Assembly (NCBI RefSeq): GCF_029017545.1 | Contig: NW_026555340.1 | Span: forward strand, 22,327,113 to 22,391,112 | Length of the DNA: 64,000 bases | Reading direction: 5' to 3' | DNA from: Prosopis cineraria | Lineage: Eukaryota; Streptophyta; Magnoliopsida; Fabales; Fabaceae | Notes under the pieces: model-generated | Databases searched by the model: none | What the model was told of the DNA's origin: nothing | What the model saw: the letters and a program-made list of their open reading frames with translations, nothing else | Part shown: positions 1 to 12,700 of the stretch, one piece after another | Layout: each line of letters begins with the position of its first letter | How positions within the stretch are numbered: position 1 is the first letter of the stretch | Made by a program: the position numbers and the translations under genes

Positions 1-231
1 TTTTTATGATTTTTCGCTTGATTTATGAGAGTGGGTGGTTGATTCATAGTCAGCTATCTCCTTAATATGAACAAGTCTTAAACTACTGAATTCAAATATT
101 CCACATTGTGAAGAGTATCATCTATTCAGCCAAATAGCAGTGCTTGGCTTATTCTCAACTTTCAGTTTCAAGTCTTGTCCCTCCCATGCGCAATTATAAA
201 CATATCAAGCTACAAGAAGCAGTTGAATCAC

Positions 232-3200
232 CTGGTAGCCTTTCAAACCCATTTTATCTAGGATAATTTGGCATGCGACTTTATCATCATAGCTGAAAAG
301 GAATAAGTAGAAACAGTTAACTAGTATAGAGATGAAAAGCAGGAGTGAGAATTAAACTACAGGTAAAGCAGTACATTGGATGCTCTAGAAATCAGAGATA
401 TACCAGACATTACGTTTTTCCTGGAATAAAAAAGCAATTAACCAAGCCAAAGACAAATACAGCCCATACAAAATGAGACTTACTTTCCATCCAAAACTTC
501 AGGGGCAAGAACACCAAATCGGTTAAGAAACTCATAAAAGGTCCGTCTAGTAGGATATCCAGCACAGCTGATTCTAATTGCCTCAAGCACACCCTGCAGT
601 AAAAATAATGTGATAACCAATCAACAAGAATAGATAGATGTCAAATATATTGTAACTTTGCATGCTTAAATATTAAAGCTGAAGAAGACAAAAAAAAAAA
701 ACATGGTGATATACTCACACCACAGCGCAATTGTTGGATAATGTTGACATTTTCAAGAATAGCAGGCTTGAGGACATTGTTTGGTTTCACACATCTGATA
801 TAGTGAGGATCTGTTGAACTTAAGGTCTCCATCAAAGATTGAAGTTGTAACTGCATTTTTAAGAAACACAAGTCATTCACTTATTGAAGAATAAAATGGC
901 CCAGATACATCAGTTGATAAAGAGATGGCTGAGACTGTATCATTAAGGGCCAGAGTCGCAAATAAATACCATGCAAGACTACCAAGCAACACCATGTCAA
1001 AGAGGAAGATCAAACTAAAAGTTGAGCAAAAAGTTGAAGCACTTGTGAACTCAAATGATGATATCCGTGACTATTATGACATATTCTTGTGGTTTTGCCA
1101 GCCTTGTATTTCAAGGGTGTCTAGGTTCCCATGGCTTCTCAGCATATGCATATACAACAGTTATCACCATTTAGCAAGTAATTGAATAAGAACTAGCTAG
1201 ATTATTTACTGTCCAAAATAACTTTGCAATCAGCAACAGAAAAGCCCTACCCCAGTGCCATATAGGCAATTAATCAGCATGTCCTACTTCTATAATTGTT
1301 CATGCATTCATATACTTCATTCCAGGGAAGAAAAGAACATAGCTAGGAGAAAGAAGCATAGAAGATAGCCATCAAATCCCAATCAGGAAATAAAATGCAT
1401 CAAAATAAAGTAACTGAATAAGAATCAAAATACGCAGAAATTAAAAACTGACAGAGTTAAAATAATTTCAGGAATATCTCAATATGCTACTACCACCGGT
1501 GATTAGAGATAGGAAGACCCTTTTTTATGTTATCATGCACATGTCAGTTTCAGCATGCTATATATATATATATATATATATTTTCATTTCTCATCGCTAA
1601 GCAAGCATAGTGTTCAGCTTTCAGAAAGTGAGAAGACAGATCCCTAAGGTATAAGCAAGTATGGAAAACCAACCCTTAAAAACTGGCTTGTGAGCGGCAA
1701 GAACCATGCCACTCAAGTACCAGAAAAACTACCTGTGGCTATTTCAAAGTGAGATTCCATCAATACCTATATACATTCCAAAAGGAGACAAAGGGATGAT
1801 AATACCTTGAAGCGTGATCCAATTGATGAGAATTTGGATGATTTTGATGACTCCTCTTGAGAAGGTGGGAATAGACCAGCCACAAACGAGCATTCTGAGG
1901 CTGTCAGTAGAGCCTGATGTTCTGCAACCACATAATCCTTGTTTTTGTCGAGAAACATATCAGCCTGGTAGAGTACCTGGGCAAGAAAATGGTAAACAAA
2001 ATGTGAGAAGAAAGATGTTGAAGAAACAAGTTATGATTAAAAAAGAAATCAATGGAAACATGTAAAATAAATGTGTTTAATATATCTACCTCCCCTGCGT
2101 AATGACATATGGTGAAACTTGTACGAGAAAGTTTGGGTTTGACAAAGCGTTTGTTGTTTTTGAATGTCTGGTACAACTTCTGAGCAAATGTTTCATGTGT
2201 GGACTTAGGAAACATACTGTGTCAAGCAACCAAGCAAAAATGAGTCCAACCAAAGGATGAAAATCAGGTAATGCATGCTTATAAATCCATAACATATCCT
2301 TCTCTTGACAATGAAAATAGCTTGCCATTAAAAGCAGTGCCAAATAAAGGATTAAATCTCTATCAGTTGCATACCAGGCCTCATCAAGGAGTGCTATTAT
2401 TCCTCCAGGTTTCTGAAAAGGATTAAATAAGATAGAATAATCATCACTACCTCCATCATTTTTCACACAAGAAATGCAAACAAATGCATGCATATGCCTA
2501 AACTAAATATGACAATTCAATGACATTTGCTCCACTATATATGTTTCAGAAAGAAGATTTAGGTACTTAGCCTTAATACTAATGCCTCGTTTGGTACCAG
2601 AGAATTGGAGCGGAAGAAGTGGAAGTGGAATTCAAAATTTGGCATGTTTGGTATGCTTGAAGTGGCTTCTCAAAGAACTCAGTTCCATCAAATTTGATGT
2701 ACCTGAGTTCCACACCCAAGCCAAAAGAGTTAGGTTCCACTTCTTTGAAATTTCATATCTGACCATTTTACCCCATCACCTTCTCTCCGAGAACAACCAA
2801 AGGATGACGATGAAGAAGAAGGACTATGTTCAGCAGCATGCTCCAGATTGATGGAGATGGTCCAGGACAATGTTCAACAGCACGCTCCTAAAACAACCAA
2901 CAAATTTGATTTTTACATTTGATTCCATAATTTTTTGTTCTTCAATAGCGGTTCACAACGGTTCTCTCATGGATCCAAATCTAGTTCCTCATCTTCTCTC
3001 TCCATAGGTCCACAAATTATTTAAACTTTGCTCCAATCTTTCGTTTTTCTTCAAGATGGTGATTCACAACAACAAAGGGGCTTGGCTGTGAGGATTCAAA
3101 GGGTTCACAGCGAGGAAGGGGAAATGCAAAACACTACAGTTTTTTTTTTTTATTTCTTTCTTTTTTTTCCCTCAAATCTGGTTCATGTGCTCCCTGAATT

Positions 3201-6200
3201 AAAGTGGGAGTTCATCTTTATTGGGTTTGTTGGGTGTTGAATATTTTGGATAACAGTCATGACTGGTGTAGGGCTGGTTGGGAAGGATAGGGAGAAGATG
3301 AAGCATTTTTTTTTTTTGTCAAAAAAATTTATATTTTGGTCTTTTAAAATATAAATATATTTATTAAATAAAATTTTTATTCCACTTCTATCTGCATACC
3401 AAACATGCTTTTAAACCCACCTCCACTTCCACCTCTACCTCCACCTCCACTTCCACCAAAAACACTTCTCTGTATCAAACGGGGCATAAATAATATATAA
3501 AAAATCTACATGTTTGAGTTGATTGGAAGCACACTCCTTAAATATATAATGGTAAATACACAAGTTTTCTCCTTTCAGAATATCCAAAAAAGCACATCTC
3601 ATGCCAAAAACAGGCAATAAGTAAATCACATTTTTTACATAGGAAAGATTAATAATGTAGCAACAGTAAGAAACCTTCTCAATTAGATCCAAAACATCTT
3701 GGTTATCGACAAACTCAATGTAACTCCAATCAATCTCTTCTTTGGTATATTCTTCTTGTTCCATTTTAAAGACATGCTGCAATCACCCCATCAGAAAAAC
3801 CTTAATTATCCGGGTTAAAAACAGAATTACAAAATACAGATCAAAATCCATAAATAATTAACAAACCTGATTAAAATGTTGTTGCAGCTTTTCATTTGTA
3901 AAATTAATACAAAACTGCTCAAAACTTTTAGAAAAAGAAATCATTAGATATAAGGCTGAATACCATAACACAACTTGAATGCAATGGCTTACCTGTTGAA
4001 CTTAAAACTCTCAAATCCATAGATATCAAGAACTCCAATGATAGATTTTGAATTTGGATCTTGCCCTATTGAAATGTTAATTTTTTCCACAAGCCTGAAA
4101 GAAAGGAGAAAAAAAACCAAAAAATCGTAAAAATGACAGAACATAAAACATTGAAGGAAATGTAAGCTAGAAAAACGGTGATTCAACCACCCAAAAAAAA
4201 AATGATTTCCTGGAGAACTACTGATGACAATAAATAGTTTCCCTGTGGATCTTTTAACTATATGAATATGATTATTGTCTTTCCAAAATATGCAATCTAT
4301 CACTAGTTAAATAAATTCCCAATTGAAAACCTTATTCAAATGTCCATATTCAGCCCACTAACAATAATGAATTTGCTTATGTCTATCTTTATAAAATTGG
4401 GAGAATTACTTTGAGGTTCCACCCAACACAATTAAATACTATAAGCTCCATTGAAAACTGAGCTTAGTTAACAATGGACCTTGTGATGATTAAATATGTT
4501 GTGTGGGACTTGCATGTAATTCTCCCTTTTATATGCACAAGTTATGGTAGTTCGCACGATATGAAACAGAGCATACAGTACAGAAATAGGGCTAGAGCCT
4601 GAGGTTCATTACCAATCAAATAAGCGTGAATAAATGGTTTTAGCCAATGCATCCCTGCTACCAACAGCTGCAATAGGATCTAGGGTCCTTGTAATAACTT
4701 CCTCAGGTGTTACCATCACACGTTGGATCAATGCATCTTCCAAACTCTTAGCATCACACCTGCAGTAATTTTAAAAAATTCAATGCACAGACTACAGAAT
4801 ATGAAACTATAATATAGCACTGCATCTGAAAAGTAGATGAGGATCATATTGTGCATACCTAAGAAGTTCAGCAGTCATGTTAAGATGGAATCTAGACTTC
4901 TCATCTTTGATGACAGAAGAGTCAATCTCCTCTCCTTTTGAGAATTCAATATTCCCAAGGTGAAGAATTGCTGCCACAACCCTAAAAATTGCTTCCTGAA
5001 ATATATTGTCATTTATCATAAAAGAAGCTTCACAAAGAGATCACTTAAATTACATTAGGAAATAGGATTCGGAAAACTAACCTGCTCTTCCTCACTAATT
5101 CCAACAATATCCATTGCCCTTCGAGTAGCGAGATATTCATCTGCATCATCCACTCCATCCAATTCATAGCACTTTGATTGATTTAAGTAATGGAAGGAAC
5201 TAGGACTTCCGAGTTTATACTTCTCTTTTACCTGCAAAATTAAGAGTTTAGCATAGTGCATAATGTACAACAATATAGCAGGATAGGTGCCAATCCATGA
5301 GAAAAAGAACATGACTCGTTTCAATATCATGAAAGAGAATTATCACCTCAGCTGGTGCAGCACAAAGAAGGTAAAAGCAATGGTAATTTCTTTCAGGATC
5401 TGAAATTTGACAAACACGAGACCTCTCAAGCAAGTACGTTCGTATGGCTGCCCCCGAGATTCTTCCCTTGTGATCAAATTGGATCTCAACAAATTTACCA
5501 AAACGACTGCATGTCAATATTAGGATGAACATGAGAAGAAAATGTTATATTAATCATGAAAGTGAAAATAATAGAACCCATTTTCTACTAATACAATTGG
5601 TTTGCTAAATCATTAAACAATAATGCCAGAAAAGAGAACTCAAAATTCAGGGTATTGATAGGGATCAGCCACCACTGAACTTTCCTGGTTCATCTTGTTC
5701 AACTACCATATGTTTAGCTAGAGATTAAGTAGGACAAGAAAAAAGAAAGACCACACACACAAATGTTTACAGTAAGATCAGTCTGACCAGATATTGTAGC
5801 TGTAAAAACGCACCTTGAGTTATTATTTCGAACTGTTTTTGCATTGCCAAATGCTTCAAGAACTGGATTAGACTGAAATAACAATATACAAACAAGATTA
5901 AGGGAACAATCTTGTGCCTTTTAAAAATATGCAATCTAGATAAAATAATGTGAAGTAAAGGAAACTTGATTTAGGCCCTCCATCCTCAAAGACGTGCACA
6001 AAAAGGGGGATATCCAAGAAACAGAAAAGAAGCTCCAACATACTTCCAGAACTTGCTGTTCAACTGTTCGCCCTTCTACTCCAGATCGCCCCCCTAGGTA
6101 AGCAAGATATCGCATGAGCATCTTCGTTGTCTCTGTCTTACCAGCACCGCTTTCACCACTGACCAAGATCGAGTTGCTTTTACCCTCATTGATCATTGCT

Positions 6201-8736
6201 CTAGCAATTATAACCAGGAAGTAAGTTTAACCACAAGAGACTATAAAGGAAGCATATCAAATTAACACCACTAGTTTACCTGTATGCAACATCTGCAACT
6301 GCAAAAACATGGGGACTCAACTCTCCAAATGCAGCTCCTTTGTACTGTTCCATCATGTGAGTATCATACAGATGGGGTAATCTTTGAAATGGGTTTATGG
6401 CAATCAGAATATTTCCAGTATATGTCTGCAACAATGTAGAACGGTTAACATTATTAGCAAGTTCCTGTTGTGAAAAGCAAGTCAGTGCATAAATATCTTA
6501 CATAGATTTCATTTAGCTCATATCTTGTTGCCAAGTTGTGCAGAACTCCAGGCTCATGCAAATATGACAGTTTTGTCATGTCATCAACACCTCCAGGAGG
6601 AGCTTCATTATCCTTGGGAAAAACCTTTGACATATTTGTGACAACCTGAAACCAGAATGTCAAACTGTTAGAACTAATACTGAAAGTTGCAACACTCTTC
6701 ATTAATTTCAGTCAAACAAAAAGACATGCAGATAATTATCAAGGAAGAGTGCTGAATTTCCGTAATTGAAGATTGAAAAGCGAAGGTTTGGCTCCATCAG
6801 TTGGATCAAGTTGCATTGACCAAAGGTCTTGAGTTTATTTTTTTTATTGATGTCCTTTGGTTGGTAGGCACCCACCAATTGCGGTAAACCCTGCATTGGA
6901 GCTAAAACAGCCAACCTAACTCCTAGACTTTTTTATATGAATTCTGAAAGGAATTTGAGCAAGCTAGAGATTGCAAGGGCCAAGAGACATTTCTAGAATA
7001 AAGAATCAAAGCAAACAAGCTAATAAATTTATAGAAAATCTGATTCACATCCAGAAGTTTACAATAAAGATGGTAGTGTTTGACTCACTGTCTTCCCATC
7101 TGTGGTGCGAACATGGACTTGTTTGCCATTGATTTTGAATACTTCTCCATCAATCCATGCTTGTGCTGGATCTTCAACCCAGACATGAGAGCCAACAATA
7201 ATGTTCACAGGAGCAGACTGCAAAGATAAAGACAGAGTACTCCATCATACAGTACCAACCATGAAGATTAAAAAGAGAAAGAAAGAAAGAAAGAAAGAAA
7301 GATAGTATAACGCATACATTTTCAAAATATAGCATTTCCCAAAAAATTTAAAATTCCACATAATGCTTAAAATTTTAAAAAGTCATACACAAAATGGTAA
7401 AGACCAACTACATGCCTACACAAAAGCTAACACAGCAATATACGTAACTAAGGAAAGTTGTTAAAATGAAAGAGGAGGAGGAGATGCAAGCAAATGTGCT
7501 CTGGGCCACAGATAGCACGGCAAACCCTAAAACTTAAGCTTGATGGACTTAATTTTGACACCAAGAAACATAGTGAATTTTGGCAAGAGAGAAGGCATAA
7601 AGAACGCTCAGATCATATTTGTTGTATGAGAGAATAAGAATTTGCCATTGTATGTTCATGATCAAATATCAATCTTGATAGATGCTGTACATATGAGTTT
7701 CAACATTTAGCATTGTTAATGTCATCTGCATCCAAGTTCGTCAATCATCATATGCACATGCAACAAATTGACATTCAATCATCGTCGTGTTCTTGTCACT
7801 GGTCCATCCCACCGTTTTGACCTTTTTTGAGGACAAATGCAAATGAAGCAACGGCAAGGGGTTTTGGAAATGCTGCCTGTCCTATCCCTGAAGTTTTGCC
7901 CGCATATTCACAACTATCAATCACGCTATGCATCAACAAATTTGCAGGAATTCATTCAGTAGATGGATTCAAATTTATTTTACTTTAGTATGATGGACTT
8001 ATTATACATCATCCTGCCATTGACACAGAAGTATCCTTTCAAAGTTAATTTCCGAAAATTTCACTCTTCAGTGGAATTTACGGAGAAATAACAGCAACAA
8101 AAAAATAATAATAAGCGCAAGCTTTCTTTCATCAGATCTAATTGGTTCCTTCCTTAACCAAATATTTATTCCTTACTGACGTTTTTACCTCGTTTATAAA
8201 ATTATCATAAAGCATGAACATGTAACAGAAATAGCCACTTCATGTTCCAAACGGTTCCTTCTACAATTTTAAGTAGACGAGAAGAACATGTCGATAGAAC
8301 ACCATATATTAGTATCGTATGTCTAGGAAAATGAGCCGAAATTTGGACACTTCTGGTCCATTTTAATCTCCATCCAATTGCCTACCCATATTTACCCTAA
8401 TATTACTGAGCACCTATTTATATCCATCAACCTCCATTGCCCACTATCTTTTAGAAATACATAGAATAGATGGGCTATCATAAATATGCAACCCCCATGG
8501 TCGCCCACCAAAATTCAAAATTAATCAAGAGATAAATAAAATTAGACGACCAAGAGACTAGTTTAGAAACTCAATTATATCCCTAAGACATAAATATCAC
8601 AATCCGACAGAACAACAAAAAAACAACTCCTAAGTCCAACAGATTCAACGAAGCAGCTCAAAGAGTCCAAGCTAAAGAAATCAACCAAACAAAGGCGCCA
8701 CACAATCAATAGAAGCACTTGGTCCAAGGTTACCAT
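232..8736 (-). CDS. Class XI myosin heavy chain, 5' part (motor domain), partial
   Basis: Plant myosin XI is an ATP-driven actin motor that moves organelles and vesicles. Nineteen coding exons can be read: 8734-8736, 7089-7217, 6502-6645, 6280-6425, 6044-6200, 5814-5872, 5347-5506, 5082-5231, 4859-4995, 4613-4759, 3993-4094, 3867-3924, 3675-3776, 2375-2412, 2090-2216, 1806-1976, 719-850, 484-593 and 232-292. They join in frame to 711 residues. The N-terminal SH3-like domain is about residues 5-55, the P-loop GESGAGKT 156-163, switch I NNNSSRFGKF 209-218, switch II DIYGFE 434-439, and RCVKPN starts near 629. The converter occupies the last exons. IQ motifs, coiled coil and cargo-binding tail must lie left of base 1, because class XI myosins usually have about 1500 residues. 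The first coding exon is only the ATG, followed directly by a GT donor and a 1.5-kb intron. No frameshift or stop was seen, so the gene looks functional. Confidence 0.96.
2583..3486. mobile_element. Non-autonomous PIF/Harbinger-like DNA element in a myosin intron
   Basis: A 904-bp insertion lies in the intron between myosin exons 2375-2412 and 3675-3776. Its ends are imperfect terminal inverted repeats: TGCCTCGTTTGGTACCAGAG on the left, and TGCCCCGTTTGATACAGAGA read inward from the right. A second inverted pair, around CATGTTTGGTATGC, sits near 2643-2656 and 3394-3407. The element is flanked by TAA at 2580-2582 and 3487-3489, a 3-bp target duplication typical of PIF/Harbinger (Tourist-like) elements. 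GGAAGTGG-type purine/pyrimidine repeats occupy the subterminal zones. No transposase is recognisable; an 89-codon ORF at 2582-2851 matches nothing I know. The family assignment rests on target duplication and termini only. Confidence 0.75.
4399..4526. mobile_element. Fold-back MITE in a myosin intron (GGGAGAATTAC family)
   Basis: This 128-bp unit is almost entirely an imperfect inverted repeat. It opens with GGGAGAATTAC and closes with GTAATTCTCCC, and the arms stay paired inward through CCACCCAACACA / TGTTGTGTGGG and TCCATTG / CAATGGA. It lies in the intron between myosin exons 4613-4759 and 3993-4094. A related copy is at 26233-26401. I could not settle a target duplication. Confidence 0.65.
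7274..7302. repeat. (GAAA)n microsatellite in myosin intron
   Basis: A near-perfect AAAG/GAAA tetranucleotide run of about seven units lies in the long first intron of the myosin gene, just upstream of coding exon 7089-7217. Confidence 0.85.
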
Positions 8737-8764
8737 GGCGATTAATGCGCAGCGATCTTCGATA

Positions 8765-8773
8765 CTAGCTCAT
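8765..8773 (-). promoter_or_regulatory. Minimal upstream ORF in the myosin XI leader
   Basis: The minus strand reads ATG AGC TAG, a two-codon upstream ORF ending 28 bases before the main ATG. It is the only ATG I find between the main start and the inferred transcription start. Such minimal uORFs can lower initiation at the main start, but no effect can be shown from sequence. Confidence 0.35.
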
Positions 8774-8979
8774 CCGAGGCAGGACCGAGTCGCGATATAC
8801 CGGAACTCGGCGACCCGGATCGGAGAGAGGCCAAAACGATGGGTACAAAGCTTCAATGGAAATTCTAAAGGAAGCAGGGAAAACAGCAAATGGTTCAAAT
8901 CTTGTAGAGAGAGTTCCTCTCCGTTTCTCTCTTGTGCACTTTTTGTTTTTGGTTCTCTCTCACTACGGAAATGGAAGGA

Positions 8980-8987
8980 TTTATATA
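8980..8987 (-). promoter_or_regulatory. Probable TATA box of the myosin XI gene
   Basis: On the minus strand this reads TATATAAA. It lies about 245 bases upstream of the myosin ATG, which would place the transcription start near 8945-8955 and give a 5' leader of about 210 bases. The leader region is richer in G+C and CT/GA tracts than its surroundings, as is common for plant leaders. The transcript start is inferred, not shown. Confidence 0.5.
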
Positions 8988-9504
8988 CTGAAAAGCAAAG
9001 TTGAACTTGTTTCTCTATCTAAAGAGTTGTTCTGTCTCTCTCTTTCTGTCTTCAATTCTTCGTTGTAAATGGTTAGAGAAAATTAAATAAAAATTAAGCT
9101 AAAATAATTTAAGAATTAAGAGTTAATTAATTAATAATAATATTGGTGCTGTTGTCGAGTTTGCTTGAGGAAAAGTATGGGATTGAGTTTTGACTGGGAG
9201 GGTGGGCGTTTCGGGGTCTCCGCAACAACGGCGTTTTGGCGTGAACGACGACGTTGGACATGTTCCACTCATTTTCACTCCTCTGTTTTAGGACACATGT
9301 TTGTTTTTATTTACAAAGCTACCCTGCTTATTTTCTTCAATTTGTTTTATGTTTTATTTTATATGGCAATTTACTAATATTTGTTTCCATATTCCTTTTC
9401 TGGGACTAGAACACCAAATCACTTTGGTTTAGTTAGTTAATCATTTTGTTTGAGTATACATGTCAAACTGAAATATTCTAAATCACCTTAGGCTTGGATT
9501 ATTT

Positions 9505-9770
9505 TGAAGTGTGCTCCCTCCATTAAAAAATATAAGGTATTTTTAAGTAAATCTCGCTCTAATTAAATAGTTATTTACTTTCAAATTAACCTTGTCTTTT
9601 CATATTTATTCCTATTAAACACCCTATAATAAATATAAAGGCATTCATAAATAATGACACTTTTAAAAAAAGGCAATGATTACACCGCAAATGATTAAAA
9701 ATGCCTTACATTTTTTAACATCTAACTCTTCAAAAAATGCTTTATATTTTTAATCGGATGGAGCATATGA
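9505..9770. mobile_element. Small TIR MITE (CTCCCTCC-type ends)
   Basis: The left end reads CTCCCTCCATTAAAAAATAT, and the right end, read inward, is CTCCATCCGATTAAAAATAT. Length is about 265 bp, with no coding capacity. These ends resemble Stowaway-type (Tc1/mariner) plant MITEs, but a TA target duplication is not clear. Related copies occur at about 19615-19893 and 35412-35634. Confidence 0.55.
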
Positions 9771-12700
9771 AAAATATTGCTTAATAGAAAACAATCCCTT
9801 AAATGGTGATTTTTCAAACAATTAGCCCCACCTTTCTACGAGCATATCTTAAAAACAAAAAAGTCTCTCTTATATATCAAACTGCTTTTGTTTAAATCAT
9901 CAATTTATGTCTCTTCATGTAAAATTAACAAAAAATTTACAGTATTTAGCTATGCATTATAAGTTATGAAGTATACTTACATGAGACTCTATGCAAATTG
10001 CAAGACATAGGCCTCTAGACAAAATATAAATCATCAATTATGAGTTAGATCTTTAATAATTGGACCAACTTTTATAGGTTTATAGTTAGCTTTACTTCTA
10101 TATTTTCCTTTGCCTTTCAAAAATTTGAATTTAATTTTTTTAGTTAAAAATTTAAATTTTTATAAATTTTTGTTCAAGTCCATGCATTTTTTGTTAAAAA
10201 TATATATCATACTATTATCCATTTTCATTACGTAAAAACAAAATAATTTTTTAATAATTATCTGATCAAGTCAAATTCTAGCATTGTTGTAGCCAATTAG
10301 AATAACTCCCTCATAGGAGCACAAAGTATTTTTGCCAATGGTATGTGTATGTGATACTTTTAATGAAATATGCTCAAGGAATGGTTTTTGATGGAATAAG
10401 GTTACATGATTTTACTGGAGATGCATATTTTCAAAAATAATGATGAATTTTTTTGTAAAAAATAATAATGATACTTCAACAACTACGTGAAGATAACAGA
10501 AAAAAGAAGTAACTTACCTTGTTACTTAATTATACTTGGCAGTAATTAGTTAATTGAAAGCAATAAATGATGTCACATGCATTCAGCCTAAGAAAAAACA
10601 ACATAAATCAGTTCAAAGTGGCAAAATTTAGAAGTTATTTTAGTGGCTAAAATAAATTATAAGTTACTTTGTACACTAAAGATTCTATCACAAAATGATT
10701 TGTTTCACTGAGTGGCTGTTTCTCTGAATTTCTGCATTATTGTCAAATATGTTTTTTTTTTTTTGGGCACGAAGAGGGTCTCCTTTTTTTTTAAAAAAAA
10801 AAATGCCTTGTTCAACTAAGTATATCATTGAAAATCAATGCTTAAAAGATTGTACATGTCAAAAGTTAGATTTATCAAATTTCAAGTTGAATGTATAATG
10901 ATTAATGTTAGCACTATTTGTCAAATTTAAAATTTTCATGTCAATGTTTAAGCTTATTCGGTCTGACATGAATACTCAAATTGTGAATTTTTATATCTTT
11001 ATACAAATTTTAGAATTTACTTTAAAATTAATTATTCCTATCATTATCAAAAAATATAAAATATAATTTTTGTGACATTTTAAAAATACAGAAGACTTAA
11101 TCTTTAAAAAAATTTCTAACTTCTAAAATTTATAAATTAATATTAAAATACGTTTTGAATATTATTTTAATATATTTTATAAATAAAAAAAATAAAAATA
11201 AAACAATGTGGATCTTTTTTATTTGTTTAAAAACATCTATAATAATATACTAAAATATGTGGCATCTTAATATAAATATAAAGTAAACTAATAATTAAAT
11301 TATTAATTAATATTATAATAAAAAGGATTAATTAATATTTTATATATTATTTAAAAGGCAAAATATTTTTTAGTAATAGCGATCTGACTTGTTCTCAGGC
11401 ACATTCATGCTAACCACGGATAGACCCAAGTCCCCAACGCTTAAAAAATCTTTTTTTTTTTTGTTAAGTCTAATTCTAATTTTGTTCACATTTATTGAAA
11501 TTTTATTTGAAATAACAGCTCTATTTAAACAATTATAACCTTTTCAACAAACACTTTCGCTTGCTTGTGACTACTCTATTACTTGTGCTCAAACTTTATC
11601 TTAAATCTTCTAAGCGCGTAGAATGGCCTTATTAATAACGAAGAACCAACAGGCTTTAGTATGGTATTTTTAATTTAAAATCTGAATATAATTTCTATTT
11701 ATTTTTCATCAATATCTATTTTTTGAATGAGAATCTTCTAAAGAAAAATATTTGAATGAAAGCTAATTACGAAGAACCTGGGCTCATCATTGTCTGTTTG
11801 GCGCCAAAAAAAAAAAACGAACCTGGGCTTATCCCATGCATTTTGCCTGAGATTAAATGATTCCTCTGGCTGGATTCGAAGTCTTCTATGGGTAAAAATG
11901 TAAATTCGAGCTCTAAAATTTAAGAAAAAATACATAGTGAAAAACTAAATTTGGAAGGGACAAAATTAAAAAAAGAAGAAAAAGAATTAAGACAACACAA
12001 TCAGATGTCCTCATGAAATTTCGCTGGCCGTCTGAATATTTTCGTGGCTTTAAATTTGGGGGAGCTTAACGTGAGGACACAAACACGTTATAGTACTTCG
12101 CACGAATCTTTTTTCAGCTGACGTGGCAGACAAGTTCTTGGATAGCTTCGACCCGAAAGCCAACATATGAAAATAATGTCAAGGATTGTGACATAGTTTT
12201 ATCCACGCATTTAAAAATAATGAATAAACTTCCCCCAGTTAAATTGAGAGATAGATAACCTCTAATTATTTATTTAAATGATAAAAATATTTTTCACTCG
12301 CATCAATTTTAATTAGTTTATCACAACCCCTGTTAATTATGATAACAAACATTTTTTTTTGCATTTTATATAATTTTTATTTCATTTTTTATTTTTTTAT
12401 ATCTCTTCAAGTTTTTTAACCTTTTCTTATCCATTCAATTTTTTTCATTTTTCAATATACTCCATAATATTAAAAAAATAAATACAAAAAATTCATGATA
12501 AATAATGATCTGCGTGGTCATTCATTATGAAAATTTTGTTCATGTAATTTAAGTGCACATTATTAATCCTAGAATTAATAAATTTAAAATTGTAGGGTAA
12601 AAATATTTTAATTTTATTAATAATAATTTTAATATTAAGTAATTATTTTTTCCCTTGGATACCAAATAAATATTTTATTTATGCTATTTGCTGTAGTATA

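Noticed and set aside
925..1185. 86-codon plus-strand ORF in a myosin intron
   Set aside because: It lies antisense within the intron between exons 1806-1976 and 719-850, with no recognisable domain; most likely chance.
2582..2851. 89-codon ORF within the DNA element in the myosin intron
   Set aside because: It begins in the terminal inverted repeat and has no resemblance to a transposase or any other family I know.
8735..9068. Plus-strand ORFs over the myosin leader
   Set aside because: They are antisense to the minus-strand 5' leader and promoter and show no known protein features.
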